Shown piece after piece: positions 8,507-16,563 of a DNA stretch of 24,367 nucleotides. A program made the position numbers and the translations under genes. The stretch spans positions 41,107 through 65,473 of the forward strand of contig DGAQ01000057.1 in the NCBI GenBank assembly GCA_002382445.1, given 5' to 3'. Within the stretch, counting starts at the first letter, position 1, and the number at the start of each line of letters is the position of its first letter. The stretch comes from Porticoccaceae bacterium UBA4026 (GTDB lineage Bacteria; Pseudomonadota; Gammaproteobacteria; Pseudomonadales; Porticoccaceae). The notes beneath the pieces were generated by a model. It worked only from the letters and a program-made list of their open reading frames with translations, was not told the DNA's origin and did not search any database.

Positions 8507-9679
8507 TTAAAGCCCGAACTGGCGAGCGGCTAGATCACGCATGATTTCTTCCGAACCGCCACCAATCGCATTAACGCGAACTTCTCGATAGATTCGCTCA
8601 ACTCGGCTACCACGCATGTATCCCATACCACCAAGGATTTGCATAGCTTCCCTTGCACAGAATTCCATGGTCTGGCTACATTGAACTTTTAACAATGCAA
8701 TATCACCCGCACTTCCGCGACCTTCCTGCACCTCCTGACAAACCAATTGAAGATAGGCCTGAGTCGCATTAATTCGCATTTTCATATCAACAATTTTATG
8801 ACGAATTACCTGATGGTCTGCCAGACGCTGCCCAAAAGTCTTGCGTTCACGAGCCCAGGCCACGGCGTCTTCTAAACAAACTCGAGAGAATGCTTCCATT
8901 CCAGCAGCCATTGCCAAACGCTCCGCATTAAAGTTATTCATGATTACGCTAAAGCCTTTGTTTTCTTGGCCAATTAGGTTGCCCGCGGGAACGCGCACAT
9001 TGTCAAAATAAATAGTCGCCGTATCAGAACACCACCAACCTTGTTTTTTATCCAAGGCAGTGCGAGAAACTCCCTCCGCATCAGACGGAATTAACAATAT
9101 AGAAACACCGCCTGCACCTTCACCCCCAGTACGAACGGCTGTGGTAAACCAATTGGCATTCATACCACCAGTAATATAAGTCTTAGAGCCATTGACCACA
9201 TAATGGTCGCCGTCCAATCGCGCTGTCGTGGTTAGATGAGCAACATCGGAACCAGCTCCGGGCTCAGTGATCGCTAATGAAATTCGCTTAGTACCAGCCA
9301 ATACAGCAGGTGCGACCATTTGTTTAACCTCATCGCTGGCAAAATTGATGATCGGTGGTAATCCAATACCATGTACCATCAAGGTTGCACCAACACCGCC
9401 TACTGCAACTCGGGCCATTTCCTCGTTGAGAATAATGCCATACCAGATATCAATACCCTCTGACAGGCCACCAAACTCTTCTGGGTAACCTAAACCTAAG
9501 ATGCCAACCGCTGCTGACTTAGGCCACAGCTCCTCTGGAATATGGCCGTCCTCATCCCATTGCGCAGCAAAGGGAATCACTTCTCGCTCAAAAAAACGTC
9601 GCAGTTGCGCTCGCCATTCGTGGTGCTCTGGCCTTAAACAAATATTGGGTAATCGTGCGCTATCAAAATCTAGGGACAT
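8507..9679 (-). CDS. Acyl-CoA dehydrogenase (second, non-AtuD type)
   Basis: A 390-residue FAD-dependent acyl-CoA dehydrogenase. It has the signature TEPGAGSDV (138-146), YITGG (168-172), RKTFGQRL (279-286) and QILGGMGYMRG (347-357). The C-terminal loop reads AIGGGSEEIM (371-380) instead of the EGTxE form. The likely catalytic glutamate is therefore E253 in NAERL, as in isovaleryl-CoA type enzymes. It is only moderately similar to the AtuD-like neighbour (shared core motifs, different N-terminal region), so it is not a recent duplicate. It lies directly upstream with a 22-nt gap, so the two are likely cotranscribed. It could oxidise a later, shortened intermediate, or act with the APH-type kinase in removing a hydroxyl group; both are inference. 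Confidence 0.85.
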   Translation of the reverse strand: MSLDFDSARLPNICLRPEHHEWRAQLRRFFEREVIPFAAQWDEDGHIPEELWPKSAAVGILGLGYPEEFGGLSEGIDIWYGIILNEEMARVAVGGVGATLMVHGIGLPPIINFASDEVKQMVAPAVLAGTKRISLAITEPGAGSDVAHLTTTARLDGDHYVVNGSKTYITGGMNANWFTTAVRTGGEGAGGVSILLIPSDAEGVSRTALDKKQGWWCSDTATIYFDNVRVPAGNLIGQENKGFSVIMNNFNAERLAMAAGMEAFSRVCLEDAVAWARERKTFGQRLADHQVIRHKIVDMKMRINATQAYLQLVCQEVQEGRGSAGDIALLKVQCSQTMEFCAREAMQILGGMGYMRGSRVERIYREVRVNAIGGGSEEIMRDLAARQFGL

Positions 9680-9723
9680 AGTCTTTTCCCGTTCGGTAAA
9701 AAGTAGGTCAGTTTGAATAAATA

Positions 9724-9752
9724 ATAGTAGATAGACTAGAGCGCCGCAGCAA
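9724..9752 (-). promoter_or_regulatory. Weak candidate promoter for the acyl-CoA dehydrogenase pair
   Basis: On the minus strand, TTGCTG (9752-9747) and TACTAT (9729-9724) are separated by 17 bp, about 45 bp before the start at 9679. The match is modest (three and four of six), consistent with a promoter that needs an activator such as the adjacent AraC-type protein. Confidence 0.3.
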
Positions 9753-9797
9753 GGGCATCAGTGCCATTTTGTTGGGAATAAACGCCAATAGAATGAA

Positions 9798-10826
9798 TTA
9801 TTTTCGTCGAAAATCTCGCGGTGAAACCCCATGCCAACTTTTAAATGCGCTAGAAAAAGAACCCTGGTCGGCATAACCAAGTAGAAAAGCAATTTCAGTG
9901 ATGCCTAGGCGGTCATCAGCCAAATAACGCAGAGCCACGCGAGAACGAACTTCCTGTAATACCTGTAAGAAGTTGGTTTCTCTATCTGAGAGTCGTCGCT
10001 GTAATGTCCGGCGGGATATATGCAGGCTGTTGGCGAGCTTATCTATGGTGACCTCACCCTCAGGCAAATACTGAACAATTGACTGTTTTAGGGTGAAAAG
10101 TAATTGATCGGAAGGGTCTTCATCTTCAAAAAAATCTCTAAAAGGATGACTGTGATCAGGTCCTTCTTGGTAGTCCTGTTGCAACATAGGGTAGGTCAGT
10201 GCTTCGCGCTGAAAAAACAAGCTACTGTAGGGTTGATCAAAACTAAGGTTTCGCCCAAAAACATCCTCCAGCTTGGAGATATCTTGGGGCTTCGCATAAG
10301 AAAATCTTGCTTTCATCACTCGCACGGGCATAACACAGAGAGAATTAAAAATACCTGCTGATGCGGCCAACATCTCATCACTAATAAAACGTTTACGGCC
10401 TGTCTCTAGCAATAAGGGCTCCCAACGAAGCTCTACTAGCTCGCCCTCTCGATGTATAGTTACCCGCCCTATATCCCCGCGAAGCTTAACATTGCTAGGC
10501 ATTAAATTGAGATAGTCCCTGAATGACTTACACACTGTGGCGAGGTAGAGCTGCAAATTTAGCCCTCTTAGGAAAGTTACTCTCCCGACCTTTAAGCCCA
10601 GGTCAGGATCATCAGCTGCTGAAGCAGCCGCCTGATAAAGACGAAAGTAAGCATTGACTGGAAAACGACGGTCAGGAATATCTAGCTCATTCCTCTCGAT
10701 ACCCGCTTCATCCATCAGTAACTGTTGACTCAAGCCTAACTGTTCTGCCACCTGTAAAATGGCAGTCAGAGGGCCCGCGTAAACAGTCCATGAAGGGTCA
10801 ATAGATTGCTCAGTAAAGTCAGTCAT
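9798..10826 (-). CDS. AraC-family transcriptional regulator with AraC-type (OruR/ArgR-like) N-terminal domain
   Basis: A 342-residue regulator. The N-terminal part (about 20-210) resembles the ligand-binding domain of the PF12625 type found in OruR-like regulators. The C-terminal 100 residues are a double helix-turn-helix: first helix pair around TIDKLANSLHISRRTLQRRL (about 260-279), second around ITEIAFLLGYADQGSFSSAFKSW, ending in GVSPRDFRRK. It is upstream of and in line with the two dehydrogenases, separated by 118 nt, so it most likely senses the substrate or an intermediate and activates the island. Pseudomonas atu genes are controlled instead by the TetR-type AtuR, so control here differs. 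The start at 10826 gives the usual family length. Confidence 0.85.
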   Translation of the reverse strand: MTDFTEQSIDPSWTVYAGPLTAILQVAEQLGLSQQLLMDEAGIERNELDIPDRRFPVNAYFRLYQAAASAADDPDLGLKVGRVTFLRGLNLQLYLATVCKSFRDYLNLMPSNVKLRGDIGRVTIHREGELVELRWEPLLLETGRKRFISDEMLAASAGIFNSLCVMPVRVMKARFSYAKPQDISKLEDVFGRNLSFDQPYSSLFFQREALTYPMLQQDYQEGPDHSHPFRDFFEDEDPSDQLLFTLKQSIVQYLPEGEVTIDKLANSLHISRRTLQRRLSDRETNFLQVLQEVRSRVALRYLADDRLGITEIAFLLGYADQGSFSSAFKSWHGVSPRDFRRK

Positions 10827-11033
10827 TGGTGTCTAATGGCCGGTTTTGCCCAAAATGGAAGTACCCCTAGTTTAACACTGGCGCTAAAAGCCACACAACG
10901 AATGTATTTTAAAAACCTGTATCGGGCTGGCAAAAATAGAGATCATAATCTTTCCCCAAAAACCTTCAATAGAACCTAGTAATGACCCAGTAATATTCTC
11001 TAAAGCACGCTGCTCTCAACTCTAATTAAGAAC

Positions 11034-11062
11034 GTGACATAAAGTAATATACTGTATATATT
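11034..11062 (+). promoter_or_regulatory. SOS promoter of imuA-imuB
   Basis: GTGACA (11034-11039) and TATATT (11057-11062) are each one base off the sigma-70 consensus and are 17 bp apart. The LexA box covers the -10 element, so bound repressor would block RNA polymerase directly. The predicted transcript starts near 11069. Confidence 0.7.
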
Positions 11063-11067
11063 AACAG
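11052..11067 (+). promoter_or_regulatory. LexA box (SOS operator) of imuA
   Basis: CTGTATATATTAACAG fits the gammaproteobacterial CTGT-N8-ACAG operator with an AT-rich centre. It overlaps the -10 hexamer of the promoter and lies 50 bp before the preferred imuA start. Confidence 0.92.
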
Positions 11068-11117
11068 TACTTTAATTGTCTTTAATCTATGAGCTAAATC
11101 GACAGAACAACCATAAA

Positions 11118-11855
11118 ATGCCTAGTAAACCTTTGTTAAAAAACCTGCTTTCACGACAAGACACCTGGCGAGGACGCAATCGGTCTCTTCGCAAACACGT
11201 AATAACAACCGGCAATAATAGTTTAGATAGACTGTTACTCGGTGGCTGGCCGGTTTCTGCCCTCTCTGAGCTGGTCTCTCAGCAAGACGGAATAGGTGAG
11301 CTGAGCCTATTAATGCCAACACTGAAACGCTATGCCAACGAAGATAAGCTATGTGTATGGCTAGACCCCCCCTATCAACCCTACGCACCAGCCCTAGTAT
11401 CCGCCGGAATTCCTCTGGATAAACTATTAATCGTCCGTAGTAAAAATAGCAGGGAATGGCTATGGGCCGCAGAACAAGCGATTAGAGGAAATGCCTTGCT
11501 CTTCGCGTGGAGCAATCAAACACAGCCGCGTTATACCGATTTGCGCAAGTTACAATTAGCAGCCTCTGACTCTCGGTCTCCAGTCTTTTTATTTAGCTCA
11601 ACTGCGGCACTTAAGGCCTCATCTCCTGCACTATTACGTATCGAGCTAGACGCTTTAAAAGCAAATGTACTGTTAATTACTCTACTCAAATTGAGGGGTA
11701 AAGCCCCCGGAGCAAAAATACAGGTATCTCTTGGTGATGAATCCACTGAGCGTACTGAACTAGATAAACTGCCGGTTAATATTCATTACCCACGACTAAA
11801 GAAAGCAGATTATCTATTACCACTTAAACCTGAAGTGCTGCGCTTAAATACGTAA
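11118..11855 (+). CDS. imuA: Translesion DNA synthesis accessory protein ImuA (SulA/RecA-like)
   Basis: A 245-residue ImuA protein, first gene of the SOS-induced mutasome. The N-terminus PLLKNLLSRQDTWRGR (about residues 5-20) and TGNNSLDRLLLGGWP (about 32-46) are typical. The part corresponding to the RecA Walker A region (VSQQDGIGELSLL) is degenerate, as usual for this family. ImuA bridges ImuB and DnaE2/RecA and is needed for damage-induced mutagenesis. The start at ATG 11118 fits the family N-terminus; an in-frame TTG at 11076 would add 14 residues but would leave a leader of only about 7 nt, and neither start has a clear Shine-Dalgarno sequence. It ends 3 nt before imuB. The LexA box directly upstream predicts tight SOS control. 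Confidence 0.9.
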   Translation: MPSKPLLKNLLSRQDTWRGRNRSLRKHVITTGNNSLDRLLLGGWPVSALSELVSQQDGIGELSLLMPTLKRYANEDKLCVWLDPPYQPYAPALVSAGIPLDKLLIVRSKNSREWLWAAEQAIRGNALLFAWSNQTQPRYTDLRKLQLAASDSRSPVFLFSSTAALKASSPALLRIELDALKANVLLITLLKLRGKAPGAKIQVSLGDESTERTELDKLPVNIHYPRLKKADYLLPLKPEVLRLNT

Positions 11856-11858
11856 ATC

Positions 11859-13343
11859 GTGAAAAAGCACAGAATAAACAATATCGACCAAAAAAAAGAC
11901 ATTTGGCTCTATATCGACTTTCCATTACTGGCTCTTGACGCTGTACTCACTGATACAGATAACACCCAGGTAGAATCAGCCATAGCTATTGCTAGCTTAC
12001 AAAAGAATGTTCAGCGCATAGTCTGCTGTAATAATCATGCTCAGAAATGGGGTGTTGAGCCCGCCCTGTCACTCTCCACTGCTTTGACCATTTGCCCAGA
12101 CTTGCTTGTACTGTCAAGAAATCATGAACAAGAAAAACGTCTGCTACACAGCCTAGCTTTGATCGCCTATCAATTTAGTCCAGAAGTTATAATCAGCGAT
12201 AGAGGTCTCTGGCTTGAACTGTCTGGCTGTGATCAGCTTTTTCACAGTTATAGCAAGTTGCTACAAAGACTGCATCGACAAATACTATCTCTATCGGCTA
12301 CAGCCACTACGGGCATTGCTATGAGCCCTCTGTCAGCACAGTTACTATGTGGCCAAAAGTTTCAATACTATTTGCCTGATGAAAACGAAATACACCGCAG
12401 CCTTATGGCTACTGAGCTTTTTAAATTACCTGGCAACCAAAAGCAAAAAAATAATTTCAAACAACTGGGCTTAGAAAGCATAGGTGATTTACAGGCTCTA
12501 CCTCGATCAGCCTTGAGTCAGCGCTTTAGTCCCGAGTTAATTGAAACCCTGGTTCTACTGAATGGCGAAAAACCCTGTACATTGAATCGCTTTACTCCTC
12601 CAGTCGAGTTTAGTGACCAAATACAGATTCCTCAAGGGCTGTACAGCAAAGATAGCCTGTTATTTTTTATGAAAACATTGTTACAACGTTTTTGCCTTTA
12701 TCTCTCGGCTAGGCAATGCCATTGTCGCAATATTGTCTGGTGCTTTGAACCCCTGTTAGGGAAGAGACAGTCAATGGCGATTACCTTATCAGGCAGTAAT
12801 AACAACTGGCCAAGCTTACTTACCTTGAGCCGCCTAAGGCTAGAACGACTAGAGCTACCTCAAAGTATTGATCAAATATCGCTTTTCTGCGACCAGTTCA
12901 TCGACAAGCCAGAACTCAGTTTTGATCTATTTGATGATCAGATAACACTCGACAATCAGTCATCTGAATTAATTGATAATCTATACGCAAGATTAGGTGT
13001 TGAGGCACTGTCGCAGCCATCTATGAGCGAAGAACACCTACCAGAAAATGCCGGCAGTATTGGCCCTCCCAATAGATCGGCTAAAACTAACTACTCCACA
13101 TCAAAGGCGCCACAACCTCTCTGGTTGTTAACCGAGCCAACTCGTATACAACAACGTAATAAACAACTGTATTGGAGGCAACCGCTAACTATTATTAGCG
13201 GTCCAGAACGTCTCTGTGGTAACTGGTGGCAGTCCGAACAGCAGCGCGATTACTATCTGGCTTGTGACAGTAAAGGCGCGCGCTACTGGGTGTTTAGAGA
13301 ATCTATGAGCAAACAATGGTTTGTCCATGGGCTTTTTGCTTAA
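11859..13343 (+). CDS. imuB: ImuB, catalytically inactive Y-family polymerase-like protein
   Basis: A 494-residue ImuB. The Y-family fold is recognisable, but the acidic triad is broken. The N-terminal motif reads YIDFP (residues 18-22; the second Asp of DxD is lost) and the SxDE motif reads SDRG (113-116; Glu is Arg). So it is a scaffold, not a polymerase. QISLF at 339-343 fits a beta-clamp binding motif, and the C-terminus (GPERL at 448-452, RDYYLACDSKGARYW at 463-477, ending HGLFA) is the conserved ImuB tail. It tethers DnaE2 and ImuA to the clamp at lesions. The GTG start lies 3 nt after the imuA stop without a clear Shine-Dalgarno sequence, suggesting translational coupling. Its TAA stop overlaps the stop of the convergent acyl-CoA synthetase. 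dnaE2 does not follow directly, which is unusual. Confidence 0.92.
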   Translation: MKKHRINNIDQKKDIWLYIDFPLLALDAVLTDTDNTQVESAIAIASLQKNVQRIVCCNNHAQKWGVEPALSLSTALTICPDLLVLSRNHEQEKRLLHSLALIAYQFSPEVIISDRGLWLELSGCDQLFHSYSKLLQRLHRQILSLSATATTGIAMSPLSAQLLCGQKFQYYLPDENEIHRSLMATELFKLPGNQKQKNNFKQLGLESIGDLQALPRSALSQRFSPELIETLVLLNGEKPCTLNRFTPPVEFSDQIQIPQGLYSKDSLLFFMKTLLQRFCLYLSARQCHCRNIVWCFEPLLGKRQSMAITLSGSNNNWPSLLTLSRLRLERLELPQSIDQISLFCDQFIDKPELSFDLFDDQITLDNQSSELIDNLYARLGVEALSQPSMSEEHLPENAGSIGPPNRSAKTNYSTSKAPQPLWLLTEPTRIQQRNKQLYWRQPLTIISGPERLCGNWWQSEQQRDYYLACDSKGARYWVFRESMSKQWFVHGLFA

Positions 13344-14872
13344 ACGTCAAACTGCTCTTTTAACTTGAATTTTTGCACCTTACCTGCAGGATTGCGCGGC
13401 AGTATGTCAACAAAGCGCAACTCACTAGGCAGCTTATAACGGGCTAAGGATTCACCCGCAAAGGCACGCAACTCTTCCAGATCAAGACTTGCACCCTCCT
13501 CAAGGACAGCAATAGCCGTAACTGCCTCGCCCCACTTCTCATCGGGCAAACCTATAACCGCTACTTCCAAAATAGACGAGTGTGCATAAAGGATGCTTTC
13601 GATCTCAGCGGGATAGACGTTTTCCCCTCCGGTAATAATCATATCCTTGACCCGATCACAGAGAAAAAGGAAGTTTTCATCATCGAGATAACCGATATCA
13701 CCACTATGAAACCAGCCCTGGGTATCAATCGCTTCAGCAGTCGCTTCAGGACGATTCCAATATCCCTTCATAACGTTAGGTCCCTTAATACAGACCTCGC
13801 CGTGAACACCCGCAGCGACTGGATTGTTGCCCTCATCGACAATGCGCACCTCAGTAAACATGGGCGCCTTACCCGCCGAACCTATTTTAACCATCGCCAA
13901 GTCACTGCTTAGTAGACTGGCAAAAGGAGCGGTCTCCGTTAGACCATAGCCCTGACAGAAACTGACATTTCGATCGCCATAGGTCTTTATTAGCGGCACG
14001 GGCACCGGTGCGCCACCGCAGGTTAATGTACTAATACTTGATAGATCTGTGGAGGCGAAATTCTCATGTTGGGCCATCATTAAGAACATCGTTGGCGCGC
14101 CAAACATAGTGCCGACTTTGTGCTTCTCAATGAGTTTGAGGACCTCTCCTGCATCAAAGCTACGCAACAACACTACCTCAATACCCTTAGCCAGAGACAG
14201 CAGTGTCGTCACATTGAGACCTCCAATGTGAAATAAGGGTGCACAAGTCAAAGTAGTCGTAGTCATTGTGTCCTCACCGAAACACACATTAATGCTGTTC
14301 CAGAACACATTACCATGCGTCAGCATAGCGCCCTTAGGCAGCCCAGTTGTACCAGAGGTGTACATAATGAAGGCAATTTCATCAGCATCAACAGGTTCGC
14401 TCTGATCTATGCGATCAGCAGCTACCATAAGCGATTCAAGTGATTCCCATCCTTCCGCATCGCTCTCTATTGTGAGGTAACGGACACAGTTCAAATTGGC
14501 CTTTTCTTCTTCGATCAGTGGTTGCAACATATTGTCAGCAAACATCACAGTGATATCTGCATCATTGGCAATAAACTTAATTTCCGGTCCAGTTAAGCGA
14601 AAATTAAGTGGTACAAAAACGGCGCCGAGACATCCACAAGCGTAAAGTATTTCCAAAAATGACGGGTGGTTAAGGCCAATATAACCCACTCGATCGCCCC
14701 GGGTGACGCCGCCATCTCGCAATAGGGTTGCTAAGCGGCGAACCCTGTCGCCCAGTTCAGCGCAGGTCCAAGTCTCACCCTCAAAAGTAAGCGCTTTTGC
14801 ATTAGGCGTCAGTGACGCTCGGCGTAAAATAGTGTGGCCCAAACCAATATCGGCTATTTGTGGATTTGACAT
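13340..14872 (-). CDS. Acyl-CoA synthetase (AMP-forming), FadD-type
   Basis: A 510-residue member of the ANL adenylating family that activates a carboxylic acid with ATP and joins it to CoA. Seen are the phosphate-binding loop YTSGTTGLPKGA (171-182), the GYGLTETAP motif, the hinge SGDIGYLDDENFLFLCDRVKDM, and the C-terminal NPAGKVQKFKL with its catalytic lysine near residue 500. The length suits the medium/long-chain or FadD13/FadD3-like group. AGAGAGG five bases before ATG 14872 supports the start. It lies on the minus strand between imuB and dnaE2, convergent with imuB, and the two stop codons overlap in the palindrome TTAA at 13340-13343. It may supply acyl-CoA to the nearby catabolic island. 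Substrate is unknown. Confidence 0.87.
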   Translation of the reverse strand: MSNPQIADIGLGHTILRRASLTPNAKALTFEGETWTCAELGDRVRRLATLLRDGGVTRGDRVGYIGLNHPSFLEILYACGCLGAVFVPLNFRLTGPEIKFIANDADITVMFADNMLQPLIEEEKANLNCVRYLTIESDAEGWESLESLMVAADRIDQSEPVDADEIAFIMYTSGTTGLPKGAMLTHGNVFWNSINVCFGEDTMTTTTLTCAPLFHIGGLNVTTLLSLAKGIEVVLLRSFDAGEVLKLIEKHKVGTMFGAPTMFLMMAQHENFASTDLSSISTLTCGGAPVPVPLIKTYGDRNVSFCQGYGLTETAPFASLLSSDLAMVKIGSAGKAPMFTEVRIVDEGNNPVAAGVHGEVCIKGPNVMKGYWNRPEATAEAIDTQGWFHSGDIGYLDDENFLFLCDRVKDMIITGGENVYPAEIESILYAHSSILEVAVIGLPDEKWGEAVTAIAVLEEGASLDLEELRAFAGESLARYKLPSELRFVDILPRNPAGKVQKFKLKEQFDV

Positions 14873-14990
14873 AAAACCTCTCTTTGATTATTTTTTTATT
14901 TGCCCTGGTGACTTCGCTCCACGGCATAAGCTTACCCGCTAGTTTTCATTGTACTTTTAGACCTTCACGCAACGTTTCAGCCGAACTTGC

Positions 14991-15170
14991 TTAATCCTCT
15001 TGCTCGCTGTCTTCATCGTCACCTGTTACTGCATCTACAATACCGCCAACGACTTTAATTGGCGCGGTTACAACCGCTATAGTCACATCGGTGACTGCCT
15101 CGACAGCCATCACCGCAAGACAACCCGTCTGGGACAGACATAAAACTAAAATAACTGCTAAACGCTTCAT
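14991..15170 (-). CDS. Small putative lipoprotein (59 residues)
   Basis: A short frame starting at ATG 15170 with GAG eight bases upstream. The product begins MKRLAVILVLCLSQTGC, a positively charged start, hydrophobic core and a cysteine at 17 that could be lipidated (TGC; the -3 residue Gln is not ideal). The mature part is rich in Val/Ala with a hydrophobic repeat (VTDVTIAVVTAPIKVVGGIVDAV) and ends in a strongly acidic tail (DDEDSEQED). This resembles small gammaproteobacterial lipoproteins of the NF038104 type, as far as I recall that family. It lies 118 nt upstream of the acyl-CoA synthetase on the same strand. No function can be given; alternatives are a secreted peptide or a membrane peptide. 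Confidence 0.72.
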   Translation of the reverse strand: MKRLAVILVLCLSQTGCLAVMAVEAVTDVTIAVVTAPIKVVGGIVDAVTGDDEDSEQED

Positions 15171-15326
15171 ATTTTGTGCTCATTTAATAAGGTTTGAATT
15201 ATGCAATACTCGCCGATTATTTAACAGTCCAAAAGTCCCATGAAAAACCATTTTTAAATCAGCTCAATACCGAATTGTGTAGACCGTTTTTTTTGACCCT
15301 ATCACATCACATGACTGTAAACGGCA

Positions 15327-15344
15327 AAAAGGTCTGCACCTTTT
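15327..15344 (-). terminator. Weak hairpin at the end of the Bcr/CflA gene
   Basis: A perfect 7-bp stem, AAAAGGT (15327-15333) with ACCTTTT (15338-15344), and a 4-nt loop. On the minus strand it overlaps the transporter stop codon and ends in a run of five T. The stem is AT-rich at its base, so termination would be inefficient. Confidence 0.35.
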
Positions 15345-16563
15345 AAGTCTCTATCTCCTTCGCATATTGCACGGCACAAAAAGATAACACTGCAAACAAT
15401 AGAAAGCCCAAGGCAATAGGAGTGAGATCCGTTGTTAGAAAAGTATTGATAATAATGGCAATAGTGACGGCAAGTAAACTAGTGAAAGACCCTATAAATG
15501 CAGCACCTAAACCGGCAATATGGCCCACTGGTAGCATCGCCATTGCGTTTAGGTTGCCAAACAACATACCCATAAAAAAGAAACCAACAAACATAGTGCT
15601 GACAAATAACCATAGTGGTGGCACACCATCAAAGTAGAGCGTGATAGCCGTCAGCGTGATGCCGAATACCATAGAAAAAAGCAACGCACGATCACAAATG
15701 GCTTGCATACCCCATTTCAACACCATCATGCCATTGAAAAAAGAAGCAAGCCCGATAGAAAAAGCTAAGGTAGCAAATACCAATGGGAACCAATCACCCG
15801 TATCGTAAATGACTTGAAAAATCGTTTGTGAGCCACTTAAATAAGCCAGAAAAGCACCAAAAATAAAGCCCATTGCTATTGAATAACCCATTACTTGTCG
15901 CTGCTTTAACAACCACAAGCAAGAATCAGAAAAATGGTGCCATGCGAATTTTTTACGATTAGCTCTGACCAGGGTTTCAGGTTGACGCAAGAAAAACCAA
16001 GCGCCAGAAATCACGGCAACAATCCAAAATACAGTAAATATTTCGCGCCAATGGAAGTACTGCATCACTGCTTGTCCAACCAACGGAGCAATCATAGGGA
16101 CCAGTATAAATATAACCCCGATAAAAGACATGACCCTTGCCATAGCATTACCTTCATACTGATCACGTATCACGGCCATAGAGGCGACTCTAGGGCCTGA
16201 AACACCAACGGCCTGTATTACTCGCCCTAACAATAAAACTTCGATGGATTGAGCAAAATAGCAGACAAAAGTGCCCATGATAAATATGATCAAACCAACC
16301 AAGATGGTCAGTCGACGGCCTCTCGCATCAGAGAATGGACCGAAAAATATTTGGCCTAGCGCCATGCCACCAAAAAATAACGAAATCACGAGGTAGGTTT
16401 GTTGGGGACTCTGACTATTTAAGTCAGATCCAATTTGATTTAATGCCGGCAGCATCGCATCGATACTTAACGCGACTAGCGAGGTCAAAAGCGCCATTAA
16501 CGCGATAAATTCCAGTAGCGGCAATGGTGGCTTAACAGAGGTCGTTGCCGCAGTCGTTGTCAT
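15343..16563 (-). CDS. Bcr/CflA-family multidrug efflux MFS transporter
   Basis: A 406-residue drug:H+ antiporter with about twelve membrane segments. Helix 1 has LVALSIDAMLPALNQIGSDL, the Bcr/CflA start with an acidic residue in the membrane. Loop 2-3 has GPFSDARGRRLTILVG, the MFS signature. Helix 5 has a motif-C-like VPMIAPLVGQ. Such pumps export chloramphenicol, bicyclomycin or related compounds. The start at ATG 16563 is preferred because it gives the normal family length; an upstream in-frame GTG at 16617 would add 18 residues without a membrane-protein-like or signal sequence. It is divergent from dnaE2, with 253 bp between them, and the dnaE2 LexA box is over 200 bp away, so SOS control of the pump is unlikely. 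Substrate unknown. Confidence 0.85.
   Translation of the reverse strand: MTTTAATTSVKPPLPLLEFIALMALLTSLVALSIDAMLPALNQIGSDLNSQSPQQTYLVISLFFGGMALGQIFFGPFSDARGRRLTILVGLIIFIMGTFVCYFAQSIEVLLLGRVIQAVGVSGPRVASMAVIRDQYEGNAMARVMSFIGVIFILVPMIAPLVGQAVMQYFHWREIFTVFWIVAVISGAWFFLRQPETLVRANRKKFAWHHFSDSCLWLLKQRQVMGYSIAMGFIFGAFLAYLSGSQTIFQVIYDTGDWFPLVFATLAFSIGLASFFNGMMVLKWGMQAICDRALLFSMVFGITLTAITLYFDGVPPLWLFVSTMFVGFFFMGMLFGNLNAMAMLPVGHIAGLGAAFIGSFTSLLAVTIAIIINTFLTTDLTPIALGFLLFAVLSFCAVQYAKEIET

Noticed and set aside
11076..11117. TTG start of imuA
   Set aside because: Lies only a few bases after the predicted transcript start and adds residues not typical of ImuA; ATG 11118 is preferred.
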